A stretch of DNA of 24,145 nt from an uncultured Flavobacteriia bacterium (GCA_903887095.1 CAISOQ010000401.1:1-24145); one strand, 5' to 3'; counted from the stretch's first letter, positions 15,308 to 22,580 are shown. A program made the numbers and translations. Notes: generated from the letters alone by a model not told the origin.

Positions 15308-15338
15308 TTTAAAAATGGGAGCCGGTTTCCCGACTCCC
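15308..15338 (-). terminator. Terminator or attenuator between ssb copies 3 and 2
   Basis: On the minus strand GGGAGTCGG (15338-15330), a GAAA tetraloop, then CCGGCTCCC (15325-15317) form a 9-bp stem with one G-U pair. ATTTTTAAAATT follows. It lies 14 nt past the stop of copy 3 and just before the start of copy 2, so it probably ends or weakens transcription from copy 3 into the operon. Confidence 0.8.
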
Positions 15339-15352
15339 GGGTTGAGGTTAGG

Positions 15353-15709
15353 TTATTGTTTAGGTGTAGATTCGCTTTTTGGAGACAGCAATAAAAACTC
15401 AGTAGCTTCAATGATTGTGGAATAGCGTTTCTCTCCCGCTTTCGTTTCGTAGGATTGGTTTACTAGTTTTCCCTCGATCATCACTTCCTGGCCTTTGTTT
15501 AGCGCTTTTTTTACTCGATCTGCAGTGCGACCCCAAGCATTGATCGTATGCCATTGTGTGTTGTCCTGCCAATTGCCATCTTTGTCTTTGTATCCTTCGT
15601 TGACCGCCAGGGTGAATCGGGCAAGTGTTCTGCCTGTTTCAAATGTTGTTACTTCAGGTTGTGCACCCAATCTTCCAATCAAACTCACTTTGTTTCTTAA
15701 TGCATTCAT
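15353..15709 (-). CDS. Single-stranded DNA-binding protein (copy 3)
   Basis: OB-fold SSB. The frame extends upstream to 15805, but the first 32 residues do not match the family; the ATG at 15709 gives the standard start MNALRNKVSLIGRLGAQPEV, so 118 aa are annotated. Other blocks are RTLARFTLAVNEGYKD, TQWHTINAWGRTAD and VMIEGKLVNQSYETKAGE. A short tail, LLSPKSESTPKQ, follows the fold and lacks the acidic tip of housekeeping SSBs. It is the most canonical copy. Its own promoter is unclear; CAACTTTG at 15787-15780 (minus strand) is a weak -7 candidate. Confidence 0.92.
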   Translation of the reverse strand: MNALRNKVSLIGRLGAQPEVTTFETGRTLARFTLAVNEGYKDKDGNWQDNTQWHTINAWGRTADRVKKALNKGQEVMIEGKLVNQSYETKAGEKRYSTIIEATEFLLLSPKSESTPKQ

Positions 15710-15945
15710 GTTTGTAATAATTAATAGTTTGAAAAATCTGTATCTCACTGTCAGCGTTCTATCGCCGAATTCGATGATGCAAAGTTGTGATGGATCAAAA
15801 ACCATATTCGGTATTTTGTCGATTTCATTCGATTATTTTTCGTTTACAACCGATTAAATTCGTTTTTATTGTTGAATATGAGTTATTTAAGCTCATTCAG
15901 AAAATGAACAAAAAATAATTTCAATTACGGTATTTGTTTGCTTTT

Positions 15946-17049
15946 TTAAAAAATGGCTGTTAGTCCAACAGTAAAAAGAACCATGTTATCGCCAAAATTT
16001 GATGACGAAGATGGGAAAATGTCACCATTTATAGAATGAAGCGTTTTACACTCAGCACGCAACAAAATAACAGGGATTAAATAGTTGTTGTAACCCACTG
16101 ATGCGCCGACGCAATTAAACCCTAAATTCTGATTTAAACCTTGAATTAAAATGTTCTCATTATCTTTAAAATATTCGACTCTTCCTGAAAATGAGCCCCA
16201 TTTTTTCATGCGATACCGGGCTGAAAAATTTAGTTGTCCCCAAGGCAAAAACTCTCTTTTTCCATTTATCATTTCGACTTCTTGCAAGCCATAATATACG
16301 CAGGAAGCAAATGAAAATTTTCCGTCGAAGTTGTGTGTCCAGAAAAGATCTGTAAAATAGCGCGTTCGAAAGTTTGGATTCTGTAACGAATTTTCATTTC
16401 CTACATAAGTGTTCCAGTTAAAAACATCCTTTGAATTGGGCTTATACTCTAGCTGCGAGCCAAAAGACTTGCTGGTGTTCAGATCATAAATTTGCTGCCA
16501 TCCATTTAACAAGTAAAGGCTCCCTTTCCATTTCTGATTGTACTTATAGGTCACTTTCAATCCCGCCTGGTAATAGGGAACATACTCAGCAGCAAGGCTT
16601 CTTGTGTACGTTAAATGTTCTTGACTATATGGATTTTCATTTGTGTAGGGTGATCCCAAAATTCCACCCTCCAACCAAAGTTCCTTTTTCTTGCTAAGTT
16701 TTACAGCAGCATTCGCTTCCAAAATATTCTTGAAAATTCCCTTTTCTGTTGCTGAATTAGCCACCATGAAAGAACCAATTGCAGGAATAAATCGTGCCTT
16801 AAATCGTTTGGTTTCATACTTCAAATCAATATAACTTAAGTTGTTATTCACTTGATTGTTTTGATTCATCGACACATACAATGGAATAACATCAGTTTTC
16901 GGTGCTGAAGAATTATAGGCATAGTACCAATCAGCAACAATGTGCATCTGAAACTTAGGTGATTTCAAAGAATCAATTTTCAACGTGTCCAACGACTGGG
17001 CATTTGCCCATGTAGCTGTAAAAAGTATAATCTTCAATAAGACACGCAT
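15946..17049 (-). CDS. Outer-membrane beta-barrel porin (BBP2-like)
   Basis: Predicted outer-membrane porin of 367 aa with a signal peptide (MRVLLKIILFTATWANAQS). Features resembling putative beta-barrel porin-2 proteins are ADWYYAYNSS near the start, ARFIPAIGSFM, the NWNTYVGNENS block and regular amphipathic strands ending in LTAIF. Such proteins are general or solute-selective pores; the substrate here is unknown. It is divergent from ribE with only 59 nt between the start codons. Confidence 0.72.
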   Translation of the reverse strand: MRVLLKIILFTATWANAQSLDTLKIDSLKSPKFQMHIVADWYYAYNSSAPKTDVIPLYVSMNQNNQVNNNLSYIDLKYETKRFKARFIPAIGSFMVANSATEKGIFKNILEANAAVKLSKKKELWLEGGILGSPYTNENPYSQEHLTYTRSLAAEYVPYYQAGLKVTYKYNQKWKGSLYLLNGWQQIYDLNTSKSFGSQLEYKPNSKDVFNWNTYVGNENSLQNPNFRTRYFTDLFWTHNFDGKFSFASCVYYGLQEVEMINGKREFLPWGQLNFSARYRMKKWGSFSGRVEYFKDNENILIQGLNQNLGFNCVGASVGYNNYLIPVILLRAECKTLHSINGDIFPSSSSNFGDNMVLFTVGLTAIF

Positions 17050-17087
17050 CTTTGTATAGATTGATTCAAGGAAGCAAATGGTTTTTC

Positions 17088-17095
17088 TATCTTTG
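17088..17095 (+). promoter_or_regulatory. -7 box of ribE
   Basis: TATCTTTG ends 13 nt before the ribE ATG. The nearest TTG (17061-17063) is 24 nt away, slightly long for a -33 box. The leader would be only about 7 nt. Confidence 0.5.
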
Positions 17096-17098
17096 AAT

Positions 17099-17132
17099 CA
17101 AAAATACAATGTTTACAGGAATCATTGAGCAA
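17099..17132 (-). promoter_or_regulatory. Candidate promoter of the porin gene, overlapping the ribE start
   Basis: On the minus strand, TTG (17132-17130), 23 nt, then TATTTTTG (17106-17099) fits the consensus. It would overlap the ribE promoter and its first codons, so the two genes might compete. The spacing is at the upper limit. Confidence 0.3.
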
Positions 17133-17690
17133 TTAGGAGTAGTTAAGGCGATCGAAAAAGAAGGTGAAAACGTGCACTTTACAATTGAAGCTGCATTTAC
17201 AGATGAACTCAAAATCGATCAAAGCGTGGCACACAATGGTTGCTGCCTTACAGTTGTTGCAATAAATGACAATGAATATATCGTGACGGCAATCTTGGAA
17301 ACATTGAACAAAACCAACCTTGGAGGCTGGGTAGTTGGCACGAAAGTAAACCTTGAGCGCTGCATGGTCATGAACGGTAGACTCGATGGGCACATCGTTC
17401 AGGGACATGTTGATACGACCGCAACCTGCATCGCAATAGAAGACCAAAACGGTAGCTGGAAATATACTTTTCGTTACACAGCAGGCCTCGTAACCGTAGA
17501 GAAAGGATCAATAACCGTCAATGGTACGAGCTTAACCGTTGTAGATTCAAAAGACAACGAATTTTCTGTTTGTATCATTCCATACACATACGAACACACC
17601 AATTTTCATCAATTGCGAGAAGGAGATACGGTAAACCTGGAGTTCGATATTATTGGGAAATACGTGGCGAAGTTGCTGGGGAAAGCTTAG
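17109..17690 (+). CDS. ribE: Riboflavin synthase, alpha subunit
   Basis: It makes riboflavin by dismutation of two 6,7-dimethyl-8-ribityllumazine molecules, the last step of riboflavin synthesis. The 193 residues contain two lumazine-binding repeats (about 1-90 and 97-185). The invariant start MFTGIIE is present, with AHNGCCLTVV in repeat one, the RLDGHIVQGHVD junction and SITVNGTSLTVV in repeat two. It is a lone gene here; no other rib gene and no FMN riboswitch is seen before it, the distance from its -7 box being too short for one. A REP-like repeat lies just downstream. Confidence 0.96.
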   Translation: MFTGIIEQLGVVKAIEKEGENVHFTIEAAFTDELKIDQSVAHNGCCLTVVAINDNEYIVTAILETLNKTNLGGWVVGTKVNLERCMVMNGRLDGHIVQGHVDTTATCIAIEDQNGSWKYTFRYTAGLVTVEKGSITVNGTSLTVVDSKDNEFSVCIIPYTYEHTNFHQLREGDTVNLEFDIIGKYVAKLLGKA

Positions 17691-17700
17691 TTGGATAAAA

Positions 17701-17711
17701 TTCCGCAGGAT
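17701..17711. repeat. Second, degenerate copy of the REP-like left arm
   Basis: TTCCGCAGGAT is identical to 17777-17787 and is followed by TACCGCTTCG, similar to ATACTTCG in the intact copy. The matching right arm is absent, suggesting a decayed element. Confidence 0.55.
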
Positions 17712-17777
17712 TACCGCTTCGAAGAATTTGAAATCATTCGAGAATCGCAAACACTTCAAAATATTAATTAAAATCAT

Positions 17778-17824
17778 TCCGCAGGATATACTTCGTAGCA
17801 GCTTTGCTGTTCAAATCCTGCGGA
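17778..17824. repeat. REP-like palindromic element
   Basis: TCCGCAGGAT (17778-17787) and ATCCTGCGGA (17815-17824) are perfect 10-bp inverted arms around a 27-nt centre that holds its own small hairpin, CAGC-TTT-GCTG. The left arm, as TTCCGCAGGAT, is repeated directly at 17701-17711 without an intact right arm. The element sits between the convergent ends of ribE and the gene at 17843, where it can also act as a terminator hairpin. Confidence 0.7.
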
Positions 17825-17842
17825 GCGATGGGAGCTGGAGGT

Positions 17843-18379
17843 TTATTTCCACTTCTTCACAATCCTCTTTGACAATTTCTTACGAAAGCGTTTGATGACG
17901 GTATCGCGCTCTGAAACATTTCCGCATTTCACGATGTCACTGCCTACAAATTGTCCGTTGCGGTAGAATAAAAACTCAAAACTTACTGAAACAACTTCTT
18001 CGCGGTAAATAGGAAATAAACTTCCTGCACCAAGCGCTGAATTCAGATCATCCGAACGTTTAGTGGGTTTAAAATTTCTGTCAAACCCTCGCACTGAAAC
18101 AATCACATACGTGTCAATTCCCTTTGCGGCGATTACCTTTTGGATGGAATCTTTTGCTAACAAAGACGCGTCACTTCCCAATTTCATCATGTTCAAAGAT
18201 GGAATTGCTTTGATACCAGCATCAGTAAGGAGTTCTGTTAAATTAATCTCAACCGTATAGCGGTCCTCAGGCTTGTCTAACTGACCAACTACCAAAGCAT
18301 TCGTTAGATGCAAGTCATTGACTTGTCCGAACATGCAATTGCCAATAAAAGCAATCAAAAGTGTTAGATAAAATTTCAT
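17843..18379 (-). CDS. Secreted hypothetical protein (178 aa)
   Basis: A signal peptide (MKFYLTLLIAFIGNCMFGQ) precedes a mixed alpha/beta domain. Visible features are a helix predicted around ELLTDAGIKAIPS, a strand DTYVIVSVRGFD, a strand pair in VVSVSFEFLFYRNGQFVG and a very basic end (KRFRKKLSKRIVKKWK). The layout, a short periplasmic alpha/beta domain with an internal strand/turn/strand, recalls small lipoprotein-like envelope domains, but no lipobox is present and I do not recognise the family. It is 62 nt downstream of metF on the same strand and may be co-transcribed. The REP-like element follows its stop. Confidence 0.75.
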   Translation of the reverse strand: MKFYLTLLIAFIGNCMFGQVNDLHLTNALVVGQLDKPEDRYTVEINLTELLTDAGIKAIPSLNMMKLGSDASLLAKDSIQKVIAAKGIDTYVIVSVRGFDRNFKPTKRSDDLNSALGAGSLFPIYREEVVSVSFEFLFYRNGQFVGSDIVKCGNVSERDTVIKRFRKKLSKRIVKKWK

Positions 18380-18441
18380 GGTTTCTTTGTAGCTAGAATT
18401 AATCTTTTTATTGAGTCAACGGCAAGATTCATTTGAAAACA

Positions 18442-19392
18442 TTAAAATACTTCACGAGCAATTGCCTTTACCATAGAGGAATTAGACATGGTATAATAAT
18501 GAATACAAGGAACACCAGCCGCTTTAAGCTCTTTGGATTGCTGAATACCCCATTCAATGCCAAGTTTTTCCACTTCTTTGTTGTCCTTGCATTTTAACAA
18601 TTCAGAAGACAATGCCTCAGGATAATCAATTTTGAAGAATTTTGGCAAGAACGTAATGTGATCGAGTGTCTTGATAGGCTTCAAACCAGGAATAATTGGC
18701 ACTTGAATGCCGATTTCACGACATGCCTTGACAAAATCAAAATATTTCTGATTATCGAAGAACATTTGAGTTACAATGTATTCAGCCCCAGCGTCTACTT
18801 TAGCTTTCAAATAATGTAAGTCTGTTGTCATGTTCATAGCCTCGAAATGCTTTTCAGGATATCCTGCCGTTCCAATACAAAAAGCTGTTGGCTCCAACTG
18901 AATATCATCCATCATGTAATTCCCGCTATTCATATCAGAAATCTGATGTATTAATTCAACAGCATAGCGGTGTCCATCTTGATGTGGACGAAAGGTTGAC
19001 TCTGTTTTAATCGAATCTCCTCGAAGAGCTAAAACATTATCAATTCCCAAAAATTGAAGGTCAATCAATGCATTTTCTGTTTCCTCTTTGCTAAATCCAC
19101 CACAAATCAAATGTGGCACTGCATCAACCTGGTATTTATTCATGATTGCCGCACAAATCCCAACTGTACCTGGGCGCTTTCGAATGGCTATTTTTTCAAG
19201 CAAACCGTTTTCGCGTTCTTTGTAAATGAACTCTTCACGGTGATAGGTTACATTGATAAACTTCGGTTTGAATTCCATTAACGGATCAATGCCATCAAAA
19301 ATAGATTGAATGCTCTTCCCCTTTAATGGTGGTAAGATTTCAAATGAAAAAAGTGTACCGTTTGAATTATTTAAGTGCTCTGTTACCTTCAT
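18442..19392 (-). CDS. metF: Methylenetetrahydrofolate reductase
   Basis: This flavoprotein reduces 5,10-methylene-THF to 5-methyl-THF, the methyl donor for methionine synthesis. The frame reaches 19497, but the first 35 residues do not fit the family and overlap ispD; the ATG at 19392 gives the usual start and 316 aa. Key blocks are LFSFEILPP near the start, INVTYH, PHLICGGFSKEE, GIDNVLALRGDS, FCIGTAGYPEKH and TQMFFDNQKYFDF. The end GVPCIHYYTMSNS fits the terminal part of the TIM barrel. It lies 52 nt after ispD with a TATCTTTG box between, so it may have its own promoter. Confidence 0.96.
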   Translation of the reverse strand: MKVTEHLNNSNGTLFSFEILPPLKGKSIQSIFDGIDPLMEFKPKFINVTYHREEFIYKERENGLLEKIAIRKRPGTVGICAAIMNKYQVDAVPHLICGGFSKEETENALIDLQFLGIDNVLALRGDSIKTESTFRPHQDGHRYAVELIHQISDMNSGNYMMDDIQLEPTAFCIGTAGYPEKHFEAMNMTTDLHYLKAKVDAGAEYIVTQMFFDNQKYFDFVKACREIGIQVPIIPGLKPIKTLDHITFLPKFFKIDYPEALSSELLKCKDNKEVEKLGIEWGIQQSKELKAAGVPCIHYYTMSNSSMVKAIAREVF

Positions 19393-19411
19393 TTTCTTAG
19401 TTAAGGAGTTG

Positions 19412-19419
19412 CAAAGATA
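19412..19419 (-). promoter_or_regulatory. -7 box of metF
   Basis: TATCTTTG on the minus strand ends 19 nt before the metF ATG. No TTG lies at the expected -33 distance, so it may be weak. Confidence 0.4.
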
Positions 19420-19444
19420 AAGAGATGCAGAAGTTACACGCTGC

Positions 19445-20122
19445 TTATGCCATATTTTTATCGCGATGCAAGTATGCTTCTGCGACAAAAAGATCATTTG
19501 GAGATGTGATTTTCAAGTTTTCTTCGTTCCCATCCACCAAATGAACAGCGAAACCTGCCTCTTCCACAAGAGATGCGTCGTCTGTAATCCCAGCATGGAA
19601 TGGTTGGTCATAGGCTTTGTTTAAGACGCTAGCACGAAAACATTGTGGGGTTTGAACTAAACAATAATCTGCCCGATTGACCGCTTTTGAATCGTGGTGA
19701 GAAATAGCTCGCAATGACTCTTTTAAAGGAATGACGGGAATTGCTGCTTCAAAAGTTTGCAAAGCTGTGAGACATCTTTCAATTGTTGTATTGTTTACCA
19801 AAGGTCGAACACCATCATGAACAGCAATTACATCGCCCGTGCAAATTGTCAATGCATTTTTAATCGAATGATAGCGTTCAAGTCCGCCGTCTACTAGTAG
19901 GTGAGGAATGGTGCATTGATGGGAAATTAAAATGTCGTTCCAAAAAGGTATCCATTCATTTGGTAAGGTTAAAATCAATTGCGCAGAAGCATCGAAGGCA
20001 TAAAATTTTTCAAGGGTGTGCAGTAAAATTGGTTTGCCTGCAATTTCTATAAATTGTTTTGGCAGATGAGAACCCATCCGTTTTCCAATTCCTCCTGCTG
20101 TAATTATAAAAGATCTACTCAC
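19445..20122 (-). CDS. ispD: 2-C-methyl-D-erythritol 4-phosphate cytidylyltransferase
   Basis: Third step of the MEP (non-mevalonate) isoprenoid pathway; it joins CTP and MEP to give CDP-ME. The 225-residue length is standard. The nucleotide-binding start ITAGGIGKRMGSHLPKQF is present, followed by GGLERYHSIKNAL, AVHDGVRPLV, VQTPQCFR, GITDDASLVE and GNEENLKITSPNDL, covering the known substrate-binding motifs. It shows that this organism uses the MEP pathway. metF follows 52 nt downstream. Confidence 0.96.
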   Translation of the reverse strand: MSRSFIITAGGIGKRMGSHLPKQFIEIAGKPILLHTLEKFYAFDASAQLILTLPNEWIPFWNDILISHQCTIPHLLVDGGLERYHSIKNALTICTGDVIAVHDGVRPLVNNTTIERCLTALQTFEAAIPVIPLKESLRAISHHDSKAVNRADYCLVQTPQCFRASVLNKAYDQPFHAGITDDASLVEEAGFAVHLVDGNEENLKITSPNDLFVAEAYLHRDKNMA

Positions 20123-20126
20123 AGTT

Positions 20127-20134
20127 CAAATTTA
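20127..20134 (-). promoter_or_regulatory. Possible -7 box next to the ispD start
   Basis: TAAATTTG on the minus strand fits TAnnTTTG and ends 4 nt before the ispD ATG, predicting a leaderless transcript. No TTG at the right spacing is seen. Confidence 0.3.
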
Positions 20135-20152
20135 AATGATTGTTTGTCAAAA

Positions 20153-20166
20153 GCCAGATTTCTGGC
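20153..20166. other. Short hairpin GCCAG-ATTT-CTGGC
   Basis: A 5-bp perfect stem with a 4-nt loop lies between the terminator at 20170-20195 and the ispD start. On the minus strand TTTT follows, so it may be a second, weak terminator or a leader hairpin of ispD. Confidence 0.35.
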
Positions 20167-20169
20167 AAC

Positions 20170-20195
20170 AAAAAAGGGTCACTTTTCAGCAACCC
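20170..20195 (-). terminator. Terminator of the small membrane protein gene
   Basis: On the minus strand GGGTTGC (20195-20189), loop TGAAAA, then GTGACCC (20182-20176) form a 7-bp stem with two G-U pairs, followed by six T. Confidence 0.75.
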
Positions 20196-20216
20196 TCATT
20201 CTATATCTTGACCAAA

Positions 20217-20405
20217 TTATTTTAATTGATTTGGATCTTTTGCCGCTTTATCGCTCAACTTCTTTTGTGTGTTCAACCAATAGAACAAACCTACAAATCC
20301 TAACAACAAAAGAACTGTATTGAACTTATTTCCAACCCATTCGAAAAAACCGAATGCCCATGTTAGGAAATCACCAATGCCGTAAAAAAAGTCTGAAGAG
20401 CTCAT
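20217..20405 (-). CDS. Small single-pass membrane protein (62 aa)
   Basis: The N-terminal half is aromatic and amphipathic (FFYGIGDFLTWAFGFFEWVG). One clear membrane segment follows (VLLLLGFVGLFYWL), then a charged tail (KKLSDKAAKDPNQLK). The layout resembles the short DUF6341-type membrane proteins of Flavobacteriia, though I cannot confirm this. A strong terminator right after the stop supports it as a real gene. A weak promoter, TTG-N22-TTTCTTTG (20459-20427 on the minus strand), lies upstream. Function unknown. Confidence 0.7.
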   Translation of the reverse strand: MSSSDFFYGIGDFLTWAFGFFEWVGNKFNTVLLLLGFVGLFYWLNTQKKLSDKAAKDPNQLK

Positions 20406-20511
20406 ATTTTTTGGTTTTTAACAGAACAAAGAAAGTGAATTTTATGAACAAATCCACAATTTCTCGAAAAATTAAGTTTTTAGAATTCAAAAAGAATTGA
20501 ACTTTTGAACT

Positions 20512-21288
20512 TTACAAAACTTTCGTAACTGCCTGGGTAAGCTCAATAAATTGCTCAACCGATAAGACTTCCGGCCTCAGGGTCAGGAATGGGTGGTCAA
20601 ATTCTTTTCCACTAATTAATTGTTTGATGGAATTACGAATTGTTTTTCTCCGCTGATTGAAACTCATTTTTACAATTTGAATGAACAATTTCTCATCACA
20701 AGGAAACACTTCCCGCTGATTTCTAGTGCACCGAATTACACCTGATTTAACTTTTGGTGGTGGGTTAAAAACATGTTCATCAACTGTGAAACAATATTCG
20801 ATATCATAAAATGCCTGCAATAGAACGCTCATAATTCCATACGTCTTTGAGCCTGGCTTTTCAGCAACGCGTTCTGCTACTTCTTTCTGAAACATGCCCA
20901 TGATTTCAGGAATTTGATCACGGTAATCAAGGCATTTAAATAATATCTGAGTTGATATATTGTAGGGGAAATTTCCCACAACACCAAAGGGTTCAGTGCC
21001 CATCAATTTTTTCAAATCAGCTCGCAAAAAATCAGCTGAATAGATTTTATTCTCTAAGGAAGGAAAATGGTTATTCAAATACGCAATTGACTCCGTATCA
21101 ATTTCCATTACGTGCACATCAAGGTCTCCCCTTTTAATGAGAAACTCTGTAAGCGCTCCCATACCTGGTCCAATCTCAAGTACTTTATTGCATGCCTTAT
21201 AATTACCGTATTGATTGGCTATTTTTTGACAAATGTTTTTATCTGTCAAAAAATGTTGGCCCAAGTGTTTTTTCGCTTTTACTGTCAT
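20512..21288 (-). CDS. rsmA: 16S rRNA dimethyladenosine transferase KsgA/RsmA
   Basis: It dimethylates two adjacent adenosines in the 3' end of 16S rRNA (A1518/A1519 in E. coli numbering) late in 30S assembly, using S-adenosylmethionine. The 258 residues are complete. The start KKHLGQHFLTD is typical, the SAM motif is LEIGPGMGALTE at 37-48 and the catalytic motif is NFPY at 106-109 (NFPY rather than NLPY, an accepted variant). Further on, NPPPKVKSGVIR and FNQRRKTIRNS complete the family pattern. Its ATG overlaps the stop of the DUF4286 gene (ATGA), so the two are translationally coupled. Confidence 0.96.
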   Translation of the reverse strand: MTVKAKKHLGQHFLTDKNICQKIANQYGNYKACNKVLEIGPGMGALTEFLIKRGDLDVHVMEIDTESIAYLNNHFPSLENKIYSADFLRADLKKLMGTEPFGVVGNFPYNISTQILFKCLDYRDQIPEIMGMFQKEVAERVAEKPGSKTYGIMSVLLQAFYDIEYCFTVDEHVFNPPPKVKSGVIRCTRNQREVFPCDEKLFIQIVKMSFNQRRKTIRNSIKQLISGKEFDHPFLTLRPEVLSVEQFIELTQAVTKVL

Positions 21289-21599
21289 GCCTTGAATTCT
21301 TCAATAACCGAAAGAAATGTTCTAAAGGCAGCAAATTTTCCTGCATAACGATCCGAATGGTCCTTTTGCAAAGCTGGAGCGTGAGTTTCTCTGTACTCAT
21401 CCAACCTTTCCTGACCTGAACACAAGTACATAATTGAATACGTCAATCCTCCCTCTTCTTCTGCATGAATTCTAGAAATTCGACTTTCTAAAAAACAACC
21501 CGTTGCCATGACATCCGGAATATGTTTGCTGCGCATCCAGTTCAGCCATTCCTCGCCAACCTCCGGATCAATACTTACTGTAACATTGTATAAGATCAT
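21285..21599 (-). CDS. DUF4286 family protein
   Basis: A small cytosolic protein of 104 aa that fits the DUF4286 pattern: MILYNVTVSIDPEVGEEWLNWM, then HIPDVMATGCF, SRISRI, YSIMYLCSG and HAPALQKDHSDRYAGKFAAFRT. This is a ferredoxin-like dimeric alpha/beta fold by family analogy. The function is unknown. It overlaps ksgA by 4 nt (ATGA) and is first in the operon, so it is always made with KsgA. Its -7 box lies only 4 nt before the start, suggesting a leaderless mRNA. Confidence 0.88.
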   Translation of the reverse strand: MILYNVTVSIDPEVGEEWLNWMRSKHIPDVMATGCFLESRISRIHAEEEGGLTYSIMYLCSGQERLDEYRETHAPALQKDHSDRYAGKFAAFRTFLSVIEEFKA

Positions 21600-21603
21600 G
21601 ATG

Positions 21604-21611
21604 CAAAGGTA
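21604..21611 (-). promoter_or_regulatory. -7 box of the DUF4286-ksgA operon, abutting the start codon
   Basis: TACCTTTG on the minus strand ends 4 nt before the ATG at 21599. With the usual distance to the start of transcription, the mRNA would begin at or next to the start codon. No clear -33 TTG is seen. Confidence 0.5.
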
Positions 21612-21678
21612 GAACTATTCGAATCAATAAGAAACACCAACTACTGATAGCGTTCACGCCTTACTCTTTAAAATTTCC

Positions 21679-21686
21679 TATTTTTG
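21679..21686 (+). promoter_or_regulatory. -7 box of the yicC-gmk-nadD operon
   Basis: TATTTTTG ends 15 nt before the ATG at 21702. It contains the TTG at 21684 that would otherwise be taken as an upstream start codon, so that start is unlikely. Confidence 0.55.
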
Positions 21687-21701
21687 CCAAAAAAAGAGTC
21701 T

Positions 21702-22568
21702 ATGCTATTATCCATGACCGGTTTCGGTAAAGCAACCGGAAGTTTTCAAGGGAAAAAAGTTACGGTGGAAGTACGATCCCTGAACAGTAAAACATTGGAT
21801 CTGAATGTGCGTATAGCCTCAAACTATCGTGAGCTTGAACCACAGATTAGAAATATCATCAGTGCAGAACTGGACAGAGGTAAAATTGATGTGAACATTA
21901 ACATTGATAGCACCGGCGATACGAAAAACTTTTCCATCAACAAAGATTTAGCGAAGGCGTATTTTCAAGATTTAAAGGATGTTAACTCGCTTATTGGCGG
22001 GTCTACTGAGGATTATTTGTCGTTGATTCTTCGTATGCCGGAGATTTACAACAATGAACGCGAAGAATTAGGAGACGAGGAAAAAGCTTGGTTATTAAGC
22101 CTTTGTCAAGACGCTTGTGCTTCATTGAATGAATTCCGACGTCAAGAAGGACTTGCACTGGAAAATGAATTCAATCAGCGCATCGGAGAAATCAAGTCCT
22201 TGTTGGAACAGGTGCCAAAATATGAGCAAGAACGCATTGAAATTGTTCGCTCAAGAATTAAAAAAGGATTAGAAGAACTTCAAAATATTCAATTCGACAC
22301 TAACCGATTGGAACAAGAAATGATCTTTTACATTGAAAAATTGGATGTTTCAGAAGAGAAAATGCGCTTGAGCAATCACCTTGATTATTATTTGGAAACA
22401 ATGATTTTACCTAAATCTGGTAAAAAATTGGGCTTTATTTCGCAAGAAATCGGTCGAGAAATAAATACACTTGGCAGCAAAAGTAATCAGGCAGATATGC
22501 AAAAGCTGGTTGTTGACATGAAGGACAGTCTTGAAAAAATCAAAGAACAGATTCTGAACACGTTGTAA
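21702..22568 (+). CDS. yicC: YicC-family endoribonuclease
   Basis: Member of the YicC/YloC family, ring-shaped RNA-degrading enzymes of the cytoplasm. The ATG at 21702 was chosen over the TTG at 21684, which lies in the promoter, giving 288 aa. The N-terminal domain starts LSMTGFGKATG, followed by VEVRSLNSKTLDLNVRI and LDRGKIDVNINI. The C-terminal DUF1732 domain contains RLSNHLDYYLETM, then GKKLGFISQEIGREINTLGS and ends KIKEQILNTL. The middle is helical and coiled (EQERIEIVRSRIKKGLEELQ). gmk starts 12 nt downstream; this neighbour is also common in other bacteria. Confidence 0.95.
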   Translation: MLLSMTGFGKATGSFQGKKVTVEVRSLNSKTLDLNVRIASNYRELEPQIRNIISAELDRGKIDVNINIDSTGDTKNFSINKDLAKAYFQDLKDVNSLIGGSTEDYLSLILRMPEIYNNEREELGDEEKAWLLSLCQDACASLNEFRRQEGLALENEFNQRIGEIKSLLEQVPKYEQERIEIVRSRIKKGLEELQNIQFDTNRLEQEMIFYIEKLDVSEEKMRLSNHLDYYLETMILPKSGKKLGFISQEIGREINTLGSKSNQADMQKLVVDMKDSLEKIKEQILNTL

Positions 22569-22570
22569 TT

Positions 22571-22578
22571 TACCTTTG
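22571..22578 (+). promoter_or_regulatory. TAnnTTTG box 2 nt before the gmk start
   Basis: TACCTTTG lies between the yicC stop and the gmk ATG. It could give an internal leaderless gmk-nadD transcript, but no -33 TTG is visible and it may be chance. Confidence 0.3.
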
Positions 22579-22580
22579 AA

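Noticed and set aside
14269..15709. ssb cluster as part of a prophage or conjugative element
   Set aside because: No integrase, relaxase, structural phage genes or attachment repeats are visible; flanking genes are ordinary outer-membrane proteins.
15710..15805. Upstream extension of ssb copy 3 by 32 residues
   Set aside because: The extra residues do not match SSB proteins; the canonical start is the ATG at 15709.
17050..17108. FMN riboswitch upstream of ribE
   Set aside because: Only 59 nt separate ribE from the divergent gene and the -7 box lies 13 nt before the ATG, leaving no room for the aptamer.
17653..17895. Plus-strand open frame through the REP-like element
   Set aside because: It overlaps ribE and the end of the convergent gene and passes through the hairpin; composition gives no sign of a real protein.
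19393..19497. Upstream extension of metF by 35 residues
   Set aside because: It overlaps ispD and passes through the putative metF -7 box; the extra residues are not family-like.
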